Source: a virus. Taken from it: a stretch of 44,070 nt of DNA. Positions within the stretch are counted from its first letter, which is position 1, and each line of letters begins with the position of its first letter. The position numbers and the translations under genes were made by a program. The notes below the pieces were generated by a model that was not told the origin of the DNA, searched no databases, and saw only the letters and a list, made by a program, of their open reading frames with translations. This document shows positions 1 to 8,838 of the stretch, piece after piece. The DNA is taken from IMG/VR virus record IMGVR_UViG_3300021131_000013, positions 1-44,070 of that record, one strand, 5' to 3'.

Positions 1-2373
1 GATGTCGATACGAGGGCTACCTAATTGCCAAGCTACTCCTAGAGTATTTGATTCAATTCTAAATGCTAATTGTCTACCTCTAAGGCGTGTATAGACTTGA
101 CCATCAAATTGCTGGACGTTATAAACACTAACATTTTGGTAATTTTGAGAACTTTGTACTGCAGGATTATCTGCTGTTCCATAAGGTGTTCCAGAGTTAA
201 CTCTTGGGCGAATGGTCATAGTGACTTGTGGCTGGTTAACATTAGAGCCGTTAAAGTTAACGTCAGGCAATATACGCCAAACAAAACCGAAGTTGTGTCC
301 ATCACCAATATCAAAATCAGAAGACTGAACATAAGAATCTATAGGTAAAGGGGTTAATCCTGATACGTCATCTACACCATTTTCATGGTATAGAAGTTGT
401 CCTACACCACCTGTAATAGTCATACTTTCAGATGCTACAGTTTGACTGTTATTAACCGTGTAAGTTCCTACAAACCCAGTACCAGTAATAAATGAAGTAA
501 CTACTGTTCCAGATTGAATTCCAGAGCCTACTAAAGTAGCATTAACAGTAATTTCCCCAGAAGACAAATTAGAAACAGTAAGAGTAGTGCCTGATATAGA
601 ACCAGTAAATGCTGCGCTAGGTTGATAAGAAGCAGCAACAGGATACTGTTGTAAACCAGTTCCAAGCCAGAAAGAACGGCTCATAGTGCCGTAATACCAT
701 ACACGGTCTAAATAGTTGTAAATCACATATTTGTCTACTTGTGTTCCACCACTAGAATTGCTTACATAAAACCACCAAACTTCGTTATATCCTTCGTTTG
801 CACCAGCAAATACTTGGTAGGCTTGATCGGTATTAATATCGTCAAAAATATACTGTCTTAATGAACAGGGTAGGGTTTCTACTCGTCCAGAATACATATA
901 GAATTTTTCATTTCCCATCCAGTAAGTGACGTTGTTTACTGTAATCATGGCATTTGGGGACATGATAGAAATATTGTCCATCAATATTTGAAAACCCCAT
1001 ACATATGGCGTACCAAGATACTGCATTGAATAAATGGCAGAATCCGTCCAAATAAGAATCTCTTGACGGGTAGCTCTGGCTCCCATAATGAATGAGCCAT
1101 TAGTTAGTGGAAATTCACCTGATTGATTTGTTACCGCAGGAACCCATTGATAAGCATTTTGCTGGTCTGACCAGCGGACTAACATTGAGTTAAATGTGCC
1201 ACTTGTATAAGAGTTAGATCCAAATGCAATAACAAACTCTTGGATTGCTGAAGTAATGACTTGATATGTAGCTGATGGAACAGCTGACCCTGTATAGCTT
1301 GCATTGTTTGCCAAAGTAGTTAAAGATTGAGCACGGGTTCCTACGCCACTAGAATCTTGCCAATAGTATATTGGCCCACCACGAGGAGCAATAACAAGGT
1401 CTGCACCAAAGTTATCGTTAGACCATAACCTTAATTGATTAGCTATACCTGTGGTAGCACTTGTACCCCAGCCACGAGTGCCATATTGAGGATAAGCAAT
1501 AACCGCAGATCCTCCTCCAGATCCTGTAGCAGTTGCTACAAATGAACTAGGAAGTGGAATACTGTAAGTGCTGGCAGTTAAAGTAGTAATGGCAAAGGTA
1601 TTATTCAGCATAGGTGCTGGAATGCCATTAAATGTAGTAGCTCCTGAGAACGCTACATATTGGCCTGTTGCCGTAAATCCATGCGCTGGCTGGGAAACAA
1701 TAACCGTTCCGCTATTACTTGTAGATGCAAATGGGTTAGTTCCAAGGGTAACTGGAATAGTAGGTGACCATTGACCAGCACCCCATCCTGTACCAGAAGT
1801 TTCTACATCTAAACCAATAGGGTATTCATATTGAACTACTACCGCAGATCCACCTCCAGTAGTTGTAGCATTGGCTGTAGATGTAGCTGTGATGGCATAA
1901 ACAGTAGCACTACTAATAGATGTAACAGTATATTCACCAGATAAAGTTACACCAGCTACAGCTGTTGCACCAGAAATAATTAAATAATCACCTAAATTTG
2001 GGCTATAAGTTGTATCTGTAATTTTAAATATAGCTGAACCATTAGTAGATGCTATAGGACTAGCACCTAACGTAACAGTTTGATAGATAGGTGTTACATC
2101 GTTAAATGTTCCACCTTTTTCAATGTAATACTTTTTACTAGTTCCTAATCCAACATAGCTAGATCCAACACCAGAATCGCCATCTAACCATGCCCATATA
2201 GAACGGCAAATACCAATAAAAGTATTGGTAGATTGCTTTACCCAACCACCAATTTTTTCTGGAAATCCAGAACGAAAACGTACTTTATCCCCGTCATACC
2301 AACCACCCTCGTTTGAGTAATCAGTACCTTCTCGGTTAAGCCCTGGCCTAAATTGTAATTTTTGTAATGGCAT
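1..2373 (-). CDS. Tail/DNA-stabilisation virion protein, 3' end cut by window edge
   Basis: An open frame of 791 codons runs from the ATG at 2373 to base 1 without a stop, so the C-terminus is missing. The N-terminus (MPLQKLQFRPGLNREG, then a GGWYDGDKVRFR stretch) resembles short-tail proteins in the position of P22 gp10, which plug and stabilise the packaged head. I infer that role from position and resemblance. The protein is rich in Thr, Ser, Gly and aromatic residues, as expected for beta-rich virion proteins. Two stretches look like inserted beta domains: one around 1590-2110 with an 'AHGF...FSGAT' pattern, and one at about 418-625 beginning FTGSISGTTLTV. The start abuts the endolysin stop with no gap. 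If the window ends join, it ends after seven further codons at 44050. Confidence 0.75.
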   Translation of the reverse strand, partial: MPLQKLQFRPGLNREGTDYSNEGGWYDGDKVRFRSGFPEKIGGWVKQSTNTFIGICRSIWAWLDGDSGVGSSYVGLGTSKKYYIEKGGTFNDVTPIYQTVTLGASPIASTNGSAIFKITDTTYSPNLGDYLIISGATAVAGVTLSGEYTVTSISSATVYAITATSTANATTTGGGSAVVVQYEYPIGLDVETSGTGWGAGQWSPTIPVTLGTNPFASTSNSGTVIVSQPAHGFTATGQYVAFSGATTFNGIPAPMLNNTFAITTLTASTYSIPLPSSFVATATGSGGGSAVIAYPQYGTRGWGTSATTGIANQLRLWSNDNFGADLVIAPRGGPIYYWQDSSGVGTRAQSLTTLANNASYTGSAVPSATYQVITSAIQEFVIAFGSNSYTSGTFNSMLVRWSDQQNAYQWVPAVTNQSGEFPLTNGSFIMGARATRQEILIWTDSAIYSMQYLGTPYVWGFQILMDNISIMSPNAMITVNNVTYWMGNEKFYMYSGRVETLPCSLRQYIFDDINTDQAYQVFAGANEGYNEVWWFYVSNSSGGTQVDKYVIYNYLDRVWYYGTMSRSFWLGTGLQQYPVAASYQPSAAFTGSISGTTLTVSNLSSGEITVNATLVGSGIQSGTVVTSFITGTGFVGTYTVNNSQTVASESMTITGGVGQLLYHENGVDDVSGLTPLPIDSYVQSSDFDIGDGHNFGFVWRILPDVNFNGSNVNQPQVTMTIRPRVNSGTPYGTADNPAVQSSQNYQNVSVYNVQQFDGQVYTRLRGRQLAFRIESNTLGVAWQLGSPRIDI

Positions 2374-2886
2374 TTAGATCATCCCAAGTGCTGTAGCTTT
2401 GACTTCAAGAATACGTCTTTCCCAGCCAACTCCAAAAGTATTCCAAGTTGGCAAGGTTTCTAAGAATTTTAATCGATCATCGCAGTATTCTGCAATCAAA
2501 GTTTTGAGTGAATCACCTTTAAATTGGCTTAAAGCAGCCATAGTAACACTACCAATACCACCATCAGGAGTAACACCAAGGCAATTTTGAAGAATTTTGA
2601 TTCCTCTTCCGACCCCAGAATTGACAGCGCAATCAAAAACACAATAATCCAGTCCGTTGGGAAGTTCGTCAGCTCGTATAGCATCCCAATATTTCCTCTT
2701 GTAAAAAGGTGCGACATCAGAAGGGGTTAATGCTCTCATTTGTTTTTCATTAACTGGGTGTCCTACCCACATAGCCCAATTTGCTGCTGTAACGCCTAAA
2801 TTAGTCATTCCCCCAGGATCAGATGGGTGGTTAACAAAATTTCCTTCATGCTCTAACAAAAGAAACAAACACTTTTCAAAGTTCAT
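2374..2886 (-). CDS. Endolysin, glycoside hydrolase family 108 type
   Basis: 170 residues. The N-terminus carries the family signature LEHEGNFVNHPSDPGG, with Glu14 in the position of the catalytic acid of N-acetylmuramidases of the Glyco_hydro_108 family (ZliS type). The C-terminal half has the repeat-like 'GVTPDGGIGSVT' segment typical of the accompanying peptidoglycan-binding domain. It would cut the glycan backbone of the cell wall at lysis. There is no signal peptide, so export depends on the holin encoded directly upstream, with which it overlaps by 4 bases (ATGA). Length and motifs are normal for the family. Confidence 0.92.
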   Translation of the reverse strand: MNFEKCLFLLLEHEGNFVNHPSDPGGMTNLGVTAANWAMWVGHPVNEKQMRALTPSDVAPFYKRKYWDAIRADELPNGLDYCVFDCAVNSGVGRGIKILQNCLGVTPDGGIGSVTMAALSQFKGDSLKTLIAEYCDDRLKFLETLPTWNTFGVGWERRILEVKATALGMI

Positions 2887-3380
2887 TTTGCTGGTGTTGA
2901 ATCAAATAACATTTGGTCTTTAGCCCTAGATCCAGCAGAAGATCCAAAGTAAAAAGCAATAATTCCTGTCCAAGCTGTTCCTAGACTACCTAACATAATC
3001 ATTAAGGGTGTGTTCGCAGTATCCGCAGGAGTAACCATAAGGTAAGCCAATATGCCAAAAAACCCAACGGTAACAAGCAGACTAAGCAAAGGAGGGATAA
3101 TGCTTTGAGTAGTCGTTTGCATATCTCTAGCACTTTTACGATCCTCCACCGCTAGTTGTTCAAAATTTAAACCTAAAGCTTGGGTTTGTTCTTTAAAACG
3201 TATTTCTTCTTGTTGAACTGCTGCAATTTGATCTGCTGATAATTTGTTATCGTTAATCATGGACTGTACTTGGTCAGGTGCAACACCAAACAATTTAGAT
3301 AAAGCTGTTACTGCAAGACCAGCAAGCGGACCACCTAAACAAGTGGCAATAGTAGGAGCAATTTGAGTAAGCCAGTTCAT
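2883..3380 (-). CDS. Holin of three-transmembrane GTA type
   Basis: 165 residues. A weakly hydrophobic N-terminal segment (about 9-30) is followed by a charged helical middle containing 'EDRKSARDMQ', two clear membrane segments (about 94-116 and 125-147), and a tail with 'FYFGSSAGSRAKDQ'. This arrangement and the SARDMQ and FGSSxGS motifs match the 3TM holin family first described in gene-transfer agents. It would form the inner-membrane lesion that releases the endolysin, whose gene overlaps its stop by 4 bases. It also overlaps the gene upstream by 4 bases, so lysis genes are translationally coupled. Confidence 0.85.
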   Translation of the reverse strand: MNWLTQIAPTIATCLGGPLAGLAVTALSKLFGVAPDQVQSMINDNKLSADQIAAVQQEEIRFKEQTQALGLNFEQLAVEDRKSARDMQTTTQSIIPPLLSLLVTVGFFGILAYLMVTPADTANTPLMIMLGSLGTAWTGIIAFYFGSSAGSRAKDQMLFDSTPAK

Positions 3381-3610
3381 TTTTCGTTAATAATTGCTGT
3401 TGATGTTTCTCTGTCTAAAGTCAAAAATCCATAACAAACTACATTCCAATCTGTTCCACTTGGATCTATTTCACTTTGTGAAGGTACATTTAATTTAAAA
3501 TTTTTAACCAAATACTCTTTATCATTTTCAAATACACGCCAAACATGGTCAATAGTACCTCGCCCTTCTTGACCACGGGACTTGTTAAACCGAATGCGGT
3601 ATTTGTTCAT
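3377..3610 (-). CDS. Small conserved phage protein, function unknown
   Basis: 77 residues, beginning MNKYRIRFNKSRGQEGRG and ending with a 'LTLDRETSTAIINE' segment. No domain of known function is visible; the first third is basic and the rest mixed beta-like. It sits between the oxygenase and the holin with 4-base overlaps on both sides, so it is made with the lysis genes. I recall similar proteins in aquatic phages, always uncharacterised, but could not verify this. Confidence 0.8.
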   Translation of the reverse strand: MNKYRIRFNKSRGQEGRGTIDHVWRVFENDKEYLVKNFKLNVPSQSEIDPSGTDWNVVCYGFLTLDRETSTAIINEK

Positions 3611-4263
3611 ATTACTTCTACTTGTGGTTTACAAATATTTTGCGTTGTTTGTGCTTGTGCTACTGCAATATTAAAATGTATAAACCGAATCGGTTTTTTA
3701 GATTCATTTTTTGTAAAAGAATGTGGCAACCAAGAGTTGGTAAACATTAATTGGCCTTCTTTTGGTACAAAATTAATCATATTACTTGCATGAGTAACGT
3801 CTTGTAAATTTCTTTCTGGTAAGTTTGTTATTACTTTGGCATCGTTTGGATGGTGAAAAATTACTCGACTTGAATCTTTTGGTACATTAAGAAAATAAAA
3901 ACCAGAAATTACTGCGCCATTCCCATGAATATGTTTTTCCATTAAAGACATTTTATGGTGTTCTTGAGTCCACATTTCAGTAAAATAAGTTGTAAATCCA
4001 TCCATTGCATAACCTTGACTATCCAAAATATTCCACGCTATCTGGGCTATAAAATTAGAAAATTCTTGCATTTCTAAATCAAAGTTAATCGATTCTGTCA
4101 TATAGACTGGATAAATTGGATTTAATTCACATTGCTCTTTTCTTCTATCAATAAATTTTTTAGAAGTTTTTCTGGCTATATCTAAATATTCTGGCTTGTC
4201 CATCATAAATACTGGACAAGTAAAAAGAGGGATCGCTTCTAGTTGTGTTTGTTTTTTTTCCAT
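3607..4263 (-). CDS. 2OG-Fe(II) oxygenase-like protein
   Basis: 218 residues from the ATG at 4263, which overlaps the upstream stop as TAATG; the frame extends 9 bases further to a TTG with no reason to prefer it. The core shows KHIHGNGAVISGFYFLNVP (His111, His113), a loop with 'FHHPND', then 'LPHSFTKN' (His181) and 'RFIHFNI' (Arg193). This is the order of metal and 2-oxoglutarate ligands in the small 2OG-FeII_Oxy_5-type family common in aquatic phages. The enzyme would hydroxylate an unknown substrate. It lies between fibre and lysis genes, so a virion protein or host surface target is possible, but that is inference. Confidence 0.8.
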   Translation of the reverse strand: MEKKQTQLEAIPLFTCPVFMMDKPEYLDIARKTSKKFIDRRKEQCELNPIYPVYMTESINFDLEMQEFSNFIAQIAWNILDSQGYAMDGFTTYFTEMWTQEHHKMSLMEKHIHGNGAVISGFYFLNVPKDSSRVIFHHPNDAKVITNLPERNLQDVTHASNMINFVPKEGQLMFTNSWLPHSFTKNESKKPIRFIHFNIAVAQAQTTQNICKPQVEVI

Positions 4264-4703
4264 TATGTCCAAGAATTCATAGTTGTATATGCGTTCATAT
4301 TGGTAAATGCCAAATATGTTTGTTGAGTTTGTACAAATAAAGCATTTGCGGCATCTAACCCAATTGCTTCTGTATAAAGACCCGTTGTTGGATCTAATAT
4401 AAAATATTGCTTATCTGTGTTTGGTTCTTGTTGGCTTAAATCAACAACAGTCCATACCACACCACCTTCTACTACTGTTTGAAGGTTAACAACAAACAGA
4501 CTTGACTGTTGTGTTAGCCATGTTTGTTGATTAGCTAAAAGCATTGCATTAGCTTCTGGTTGTCCACCAATAGAACATAAATTTTCAGGTGGGGATTGTT
4601 GTTTATTTGGTGGAATTATTGGTCGTGAATCAATAGTTGCTTGTGAATCACAAATATATTCTGAATTAGGAACTATTGCATTAAAAATTTTATAAATTAA
4701 CAT
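4263..4703 (-). CDS. Uncharacterised protein following the glycine-rich fibre gene
   Basis: 146 residues, Gln- and Asn-rich, with a hydrophobic start (MLIYKIFNAIVPNSEYICDS), a central 'VVEGGVVWTVVDL' strand pair and a C-terminal 'FVQTQQTYLAFTNMNAY'. No signal peptide or known domain. Position immediately after the fibre tip gene suggests a fibre assembly factor or a last fibre subunit, as in many phages, but nothing in the sequence proves it. It is coupled to both neighbours by TAATG overlaps. Confidence 0.75.
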   Translation of the reverse strand: MLIYKIFNAIVPNSEYICDSQATIDSRPIIPPNKQQSPPENLCSIGGQPEANAMLLANQQTWLTQQSSLFVVNLQTVVEGGVVWTVVDLSQQEPNTDKQYFILDPTTGLYTEAIGLDAANALFVQTQQTYLAFTNMNAYTTMNSWT

Positions 4704-5605
4704 TAGCTAATGCTCCCATATCTAGTTCCTGTTCCTGTCCAAGTAATGTATGTACCAGCACCACAAGTAGCTTTACCCCCGCTACCTCCACCATAACCAC
4801 TTTGCCCTGACCCACCACTAGCTCCCCAATTTCCGCCATTCCCACCTGAAATAGGAGCAGCTACTCCACCTCCACCTCCGCTACCAGCCGAAGAATATGT
4901 ACCAGCAGTACCATTTCCACCATTGGCTCCAGAATATGAAGTACCACCGCTACCACCGCTAGAATTAGACACATTACTACTTCTTCCACCACCGCCACCA
5001 CCGCCAGCACCCCAGGTATAACAACTGTCTTGACCAATACCACCACCACCACCGCCACCGCCACCGCCAGCAATTGTTCCGACATTGTTAAACGTAACGG
5101 CAGATGTTACCTTTAAAGCTGTTCCAGCGCCAGCGCCAGCGCTTCCCCCAACTGGAGTTACACCACAACAAACAACGCAAGCATTTGTTCCACCGCCACC
5201 TCCACCACCCATACCTACAATAGTGCCATTGTTAGTTACAGTAACACCGCCTGGATATGAGCCTTGAATAGTCATGGCATTAGCGCTTGTGCTATTAGAA
5301 GAAATAATAACGCCACTATTAATATTTACTACTAATTTAGATGATCCATTCCATCCAGCGGAAACTGCACCAGCTCGCATACAGAAATTGGTTTGATTCG
5401 CAGAAACTGTATAAGTATATTGATTTGATTTTCCATAGAAATTAGTTGGCATAATAATTGTACCGCTAGGAACGCCAGCTAAAGTTCTAACAGCCGTACA
5501 ATTTAAACTAATTTGAGTTGTACCATTGCCGCCATTTTCTATTTCAATAGATTGACCTGCAGTAGTTCCTGCAAGACTAATTGGTCCAGATGCGTTTAAT
5601 GTCAT
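4703..5605 (-). CDS. Glycine-rich fibre tip / receptor-binding protein
   Basis: 300 residues. The first 60 look like a fibre attachment segment (NASGPISLAGTTAGQSIEIE, ending in 'FYGKS'). From about 120 on, the protein is dominated by glycine runs (133-139, 180-189, 201-207, 243-247) separated by short variable loops; two runs follow the same lead-in, NNGTI or NNVGTI. This pattern resembles T-even-like gp38 adhesins, where polyglycine type II helices pack into a slab that displays host-range loops. Seven cysteines are scattered through the protein. Role as host-recognition tip is inferred from composition and from its place in the fibre gene cluster. Confidence 0.8.
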   Translation of the reverse strand: MTLNASGPISLAGTTAGQSIEIENGGNGTTQISLNCTAVRTLAGVPSGTIIMPTNFYGKSNQYTYTVSANQTNFCMRAGAVSAGWNGSSKLVVNINSGVIISSNSTSANAMTIQGSYPGGVTVTNNGTIVGMGGGGGGGTNACVVCCGVTPVGGSAGAGAGTALKVTSAVTFNNVGTIAGGGGGGGGGGIGQDSCYTWGAGGGGGGGRSSNVSNSSGGSGGTSYSGANGGNGTAGTYSSAGSGGGGGVAAPISGGNGGNWGASGGSGQSGYGGGSGGKATCGAGTYITWTGTGTRYGSIS

Positions 5606-6357
5606 TATGGTGTTCCATATGCAGTTACGTTAGCTAATGTAATTAAATTACCAGAAGAATCTAAAGATGCTACATTAGTCCCATTATAATTAAAATAAAG
5701 TTTTGTACCAGAAGGAGTTACATTCCAACCACCTGAGTTTGTAATAGCTGCTGCTGAAGTTGCTGTTGTAGCTGTTGTAGCTGTTCCTGCAGTAAAACTT
5801 GCAGCTGTTCCCGTTAAACCTGTTCCTGGACCAGTAAATTGAGTAGAGGCAGTAATTGTTGTTCCACCAATAGTAGTTGCCGTTAATGGACCTGTATCTG
5901 TAATAGATGTTGCAGTCAAAGTTCCATTAACATTGAAACTACCAGCCGTTCCAGTCATTGCAGAGTAAAAATTAGAGCCGTCAGTATAGACAGTAAGTAC
6001 TACCCCACTTGGAATTGTGGCTAATGTGCCAGTTGGAGCACCAATTGTTATGGCATAACCACCAGAAGTATTATTTACTATTGTGTAAAGTTTATTTTGA
6101 CCTTGCGGTGCAATAATTTTACGAATAGCTGAGTTAGTACCACCTACTACTAAAACAGCATTACGAGCTTCATCCGATGTTCCGTTATAGTTTGAAAGAG
6201 TATAGTCAGCATTACTCATGGTAATTGATTGAACGCCAGTAATAGCTTGCTCAAGCAATGTACCTAAATTATTGTTTGTGGTTGTTCCCCAAGTACCAGA
6301 TTGATCTCCGTTACCGATAAGTTCTAGTTTTAAGCTAGTTGAGTATGTAGAAGACAT
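5605..6357 (-). CDS. Tail fibre protein
   Basis: 250 residues. The N-terminus (TSLKLELIGNGDQSGTWG followed by an NNNLGTLLEQAI stretch) is a recurring head piece of phage fibre proteins that attaches to the particle. The middle and C-terminal parts are Thr-, Ser- and Gly-rich repeats (TATSITDTGPLTATTIGGTT, then alternating TATT) ending in a 'GTKLYFNYNGTNVASLDSSG' segment typical of fibre stalks. It overlaps the next gene as TAATG. Function inferred from composition, N-terminal resemblance and neighbours. Confidence 0.8.
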   Translation of the reverse strand: MSSTYSTSLKLELIGNGDQSGTWGTTTNNNLGTLLEQAITGVQSITMSNADYTLSNYNGTSDEARNAVLVVGGTNSAIRKIIAPQGQNKLYTIVNNTSGGYAITIGAPTGTLATIPSGVVLTVYTDGSNFYSAMTGTAGSFNVNGTLTATSITDTGPLTATTIGGTTITASTQFTGPGTGLTGTAASFTAGTATTATTATSAAAITNSGGWNVTPSGTKLYFNYNGTNVASLDSSGNLITLANVTAYGTP

Positions 6358-6365
6358 AGTATTCC

Positions 6366-7223
6366 TTATTGACTATTATTTGTATTGGTCCAATTTGGCG
6401 TTTGAGTATCATCTAAACTAACCCAAGTAATTGTTTGATTGTCATTAATAATGAACCAACCACCACCAAGTGGTAAATCATTAATAGCAAAAGATTCATT
6501 TATTATAGAATTAAATGCAGCAATTGTTGTTGGTTTATCGGCTGGGTTTAAATTTTCTGTAATAGAACTTACAAAAGCTGCAATAACTGTTTTGTTATCA
6601 ATAATTGATGAATTTTCTAAAACAGATACATTCCAACCACCAATTTGGGTATTTGCTATTGTGCTACCTTCAGATACAGAAACAGCAAATGTAGGTAAAC
6701 CTAATGAATTATCTGTTAATGACGATATAGCTTCCAAAATAGTAACTGGAAATGATCCTGTTTGAGTAATTTTATCGCCAAAATTTGATATGTTTTCAAT
6801 AATTGAAAATACAAAAGTACCAAATCCAGTAGGCAAATCAGACAATGTAGAATTTTCTGTAAGAGATACATTCCAACCACCAATTACAGAATCATTCAAT
6901 GTATTTGACTCAGATATTATGCTAACAAAATTAGCAATAACTGAATTTATATCTGCAAAATTTGTAGGTTCAGAAATAGATCCAACAAAATTACCTACTC
7001 CCGCATTTACATCATTAGATGTTAAGTTTTCAGTAATTGATACAACTCCTGTATAAACAGGAAAATCTGACATTGCAGAAATAGCTTCAGTAATAGCAGT
7101 TATAAATGTTGCAATTACTATTTCACTATCTGTTTCAGCAATAATACTTTCTGATACTGATCCAGTATATACAGTACCTAATCCTGCATATGGAACACGA
7201 GAATAGGAATTTAATCCGTACAT
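6366..7223 (-). CDS. Repeat protein of fibre region, about 12 units of 18-21 residues
   Basis: 285 residues. After a short head piece (MYGLNSYSRVPYAGLGTVYTG) the chain is made of about twelve imperfect units, each starting with a strand of the type S-(I/V)-(S/T/L)-E, followed by a polar segment with an Asp six to nine residues on and a hydrophobic F-V or W-N-V strand. The tail ends in the short 'TITWVSLDDTQTPNW' motif. Units such as SITENLTSNDVNAGVGNFVG and SLTENSTLSDLPTGFGTFVF show the pattern. This suggests a stacked beta-solenoid or repeat of small strands in the fibre assembly. No known enzyme motif. Confidence 0.75.
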   Translation of the reverse strand: MYGLNSYSRVPYAGLGTVYTGSVSESIIAETDSEIVIATFITAITEAISAMSDFPVYTGVVSITENLTSNDVNAGVGNFVGSISEPTNFADINSVIANFVSIISESNTLNDSVIGGWNVSLTENSTLSDLPTGFGTFVFSIIENISNFGDKITQTGSFPVTILEAISSLTDNSLGLPTFAVSVSEGSTIANTQIGGWNVSVLENSSIIDNKTVIAAFVSSITENLNPADKPTTIAAFNSIINESFAINDLPLGGGWFIINDNQTITWVSLDDTQTPNWTNTNNSQ

Positions 7224-8185
7224 TATTTATTCCGCTTTAGTTCTTCTATTTCTTTGCGTAATTCTTTAATTGCTTCGACAAAATAAGGTGCATATCGTTC
7301 ATATCGAATAGTTAAATATTTATCACTAATAGGCGCTGGAGCAACAATTTCAGGCATTTCTTTTTGAGTAGATTGTGCAGATAAACCAACTTCACGTTTA
7401 ACTTCATAGCCAAGTGCTTGTGCAGTTTCATTGGCTTCATAATAAAAACCCTCCAAAGCGCAAACTTTGTCCAACGCATTTTCAATTTTACCAAGTTTGG
7501 TTTTTAAATTATCATCCGAATAATAAGCAGTTACGTTATTAGTAGCACGAATTTCACCACCAGTACCCGATGCCGCAGTACCTACACCTAAAGAAGAAAT
7601 TTGAGTAGATCCAAGTGAACCTACAGAAGTTAAACTAGATGCAGTAACACCTGAAGCCAATGTAGCACCAGCTAAAGAACCAGCATTAAAACCACTACAA
7701 TTTGTTAACGTACCAGAAGTAGGAGTACCTAAAACTGGAGTAACTAGAGTAGGGCTTGTACCAAATGATGTAAGACTTGATGCAGTTACGCCAGATGCTA
7801 TAGTAGCACCAGCTAAAGAACCAGCATTGTATCCACCGCAATTAGTAAGCGTTCCTGAAGCAGGAGTACCTAATACACCGCCTTGGAAAACAGTAAAGCT
7901 TGTTAAATAATCAATCCAAACAGAAACAGTTCCAGAAAATGTAACTGCAGTATTAGAGTTGCTAGATTGAGAAACAGTAGTTCGAGTTAACAATGTCCCA
8001 GCACTTGTATAAGTGCCAAGACCTGTTTCCCAGTTAGTTCCATCTGTTGCAGCATAGTAAGTAGTATTAGCATTACCTACTACAGCAAATGACTGGTAGC
8101 CAGTTACTGTTCCGCTTAATGAAAAGCTTACAGTAGTATTGGCTGTACCAGTTTGTAATACTCGGTCATAAACTACTAAAGCCAT
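7223..8185 (-). CDS. Tail fibre with C-terminal S74-type intramolecular chaperone
   Basis: 320 residues. Residues 1-100 form a beta-rich head domain. Two near-identical repeats of about 38 residues follow (104-141 and 151-188, each VLGTP..SGTLTNC..., period 47). The end (about 222-320) has the layout of the Peptidase_S74 chaperone of endosialidase and fibre proteins: YYSDDNLKTKLGKIENAL with Ser223 and Lys228, then 'GFYYEAN', 'VGLSAQ', and a terminal helix with 'YAPYFVEAIKELRKEIEEL'. In that family the domain trimerises the fibre and then cleaves itself off at the serine. Likely a trimeric receptor-binding fibre. Confidence 0.85.
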   Translation of the reverse strand: MALVVYDRVLQTGTANTTVSFSLSGTVTGYQSFAVVGNANTTYYAATDGTNWETGLGTYTSAGTLLTRTTVSQSSNSNTAVTFSGTVSVWIDYLTSFTVFQGGVLGTPASGTLTNCGGYNAGSLAGATIASGVTASSLTSFGTSPTLVTPVLGTPTSGTLTNCSGFNAGSLAGATLASGVTASSLTSVGSLGSTQISSLGVGTAASGTGGEIRATNNVTAYYSDDNLKTKLGKIENALDKVCALEGFYYEANETAQALGYEVKREVGLSAQSTQKEMPEIVAPAPISDKYLTIRYERYAPYFVEAIKELRKEIEELKRNK

Positions 8186-8199
8186 AATTGGCTCCTAAA

Positions 8200-8829
8200 T
8201 TAAGACGTTGCCGTGGTCGTGTAAGTAACCGCTAATGAATCACCGTTAGCTACAATTTTGCTACCACCAGTAAAGTTACCAGCAGAATACAAAATACCAG
8301 TAGTACCAGAATCTTTGGTAGCAGAAGCACTTGCACCAGAGTTAATAAAGCATCCAAATACAGTACCAGAGCTAGTCATTGAAAATGTCAATGCAGAAGC
8401 TGTTTTGGTAGCAATATTAGTTGGTGTTGTTCCACCATTGGTTGCAGCTGACCAGGATGGTGATTGGCGATTACCTGAGTAAGCTGGAGCATTAGTTCCA
8501 CCAACTTCAATCCAACCAGTATGGGCCGTCATTGTATCTGAGGCTGCATAAACAGCAGTTGCAGATGCACTACCTACTAAACCAAGGTAGTTAGCACCAG
8601 CAGATGTACCACCACCAGTACCAGTTGCGCCAAAATAATAATCAAACAGAGCTTGTTTGCCAACACCTGTAACTAAGTTAGGAGCAATATCTTCCCATTT
8701 TAAATCACCATTTTTGTCAAAACATTTAACATAATAATGACCTTGAATCCCTAAAGATTCTTGACCATCGCTTGCACGGGTAACAGAAGCAATGCTGCTG
8801 TCACCAAAGTTTGATAATTCTTTGCTCAT
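8200..8829 (-). CDS. Virion-associated protein of the fibre module
   Basis: 209 residues. The N-terminus is charged (SNFGDSSIASVTRASDGQES, then a 'KCFDKNGDLKWEDIAPN' strand); the rest is Ala-, Ser-, Thr- and Gly-rich with a 'YLGLVGSASATAVYAASDTM' stretch. Such proteins commonly lie between connector and fibre genes. No enzyme motif. A structural role is inferred from composition and context only. Confidence 0.72.
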   Translation of the reverse strand: MSKELSNFGDSSIASVTRASDGQESLGIQGHYYVKCFDKNGDLKWEDIAPNLVTGVGKQALFDYYFGATGTGGGTSAGANYLGLVGSASATAVYAASDTMTAHTGWIEVGGTNAPAYSGNRQSPSWSAATNGGTTPTNIATKTASALTFSMTSSGTVFGCFINSGASASATKDSGTTGILYSAGNFTGGSKIVANGDSLAVTYTTTATS

Positions 8830-8838
8830 AAAAACTCC

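Noticed and set aside
70-348. 92-codon plus frame near the left edge
   Set aside because: Lies antisense inside the virion protein at 1-2373 and encodes a low-quality, Ile- and Arg-rich product.
4861-5085. 74-codon Val-rich frame within the glycine-rich fibre gene
   Set aside because: Frame-shift shadow of GGN codons; the in-frame glycine-rich product is continuous with its N-terminal fibre segment.
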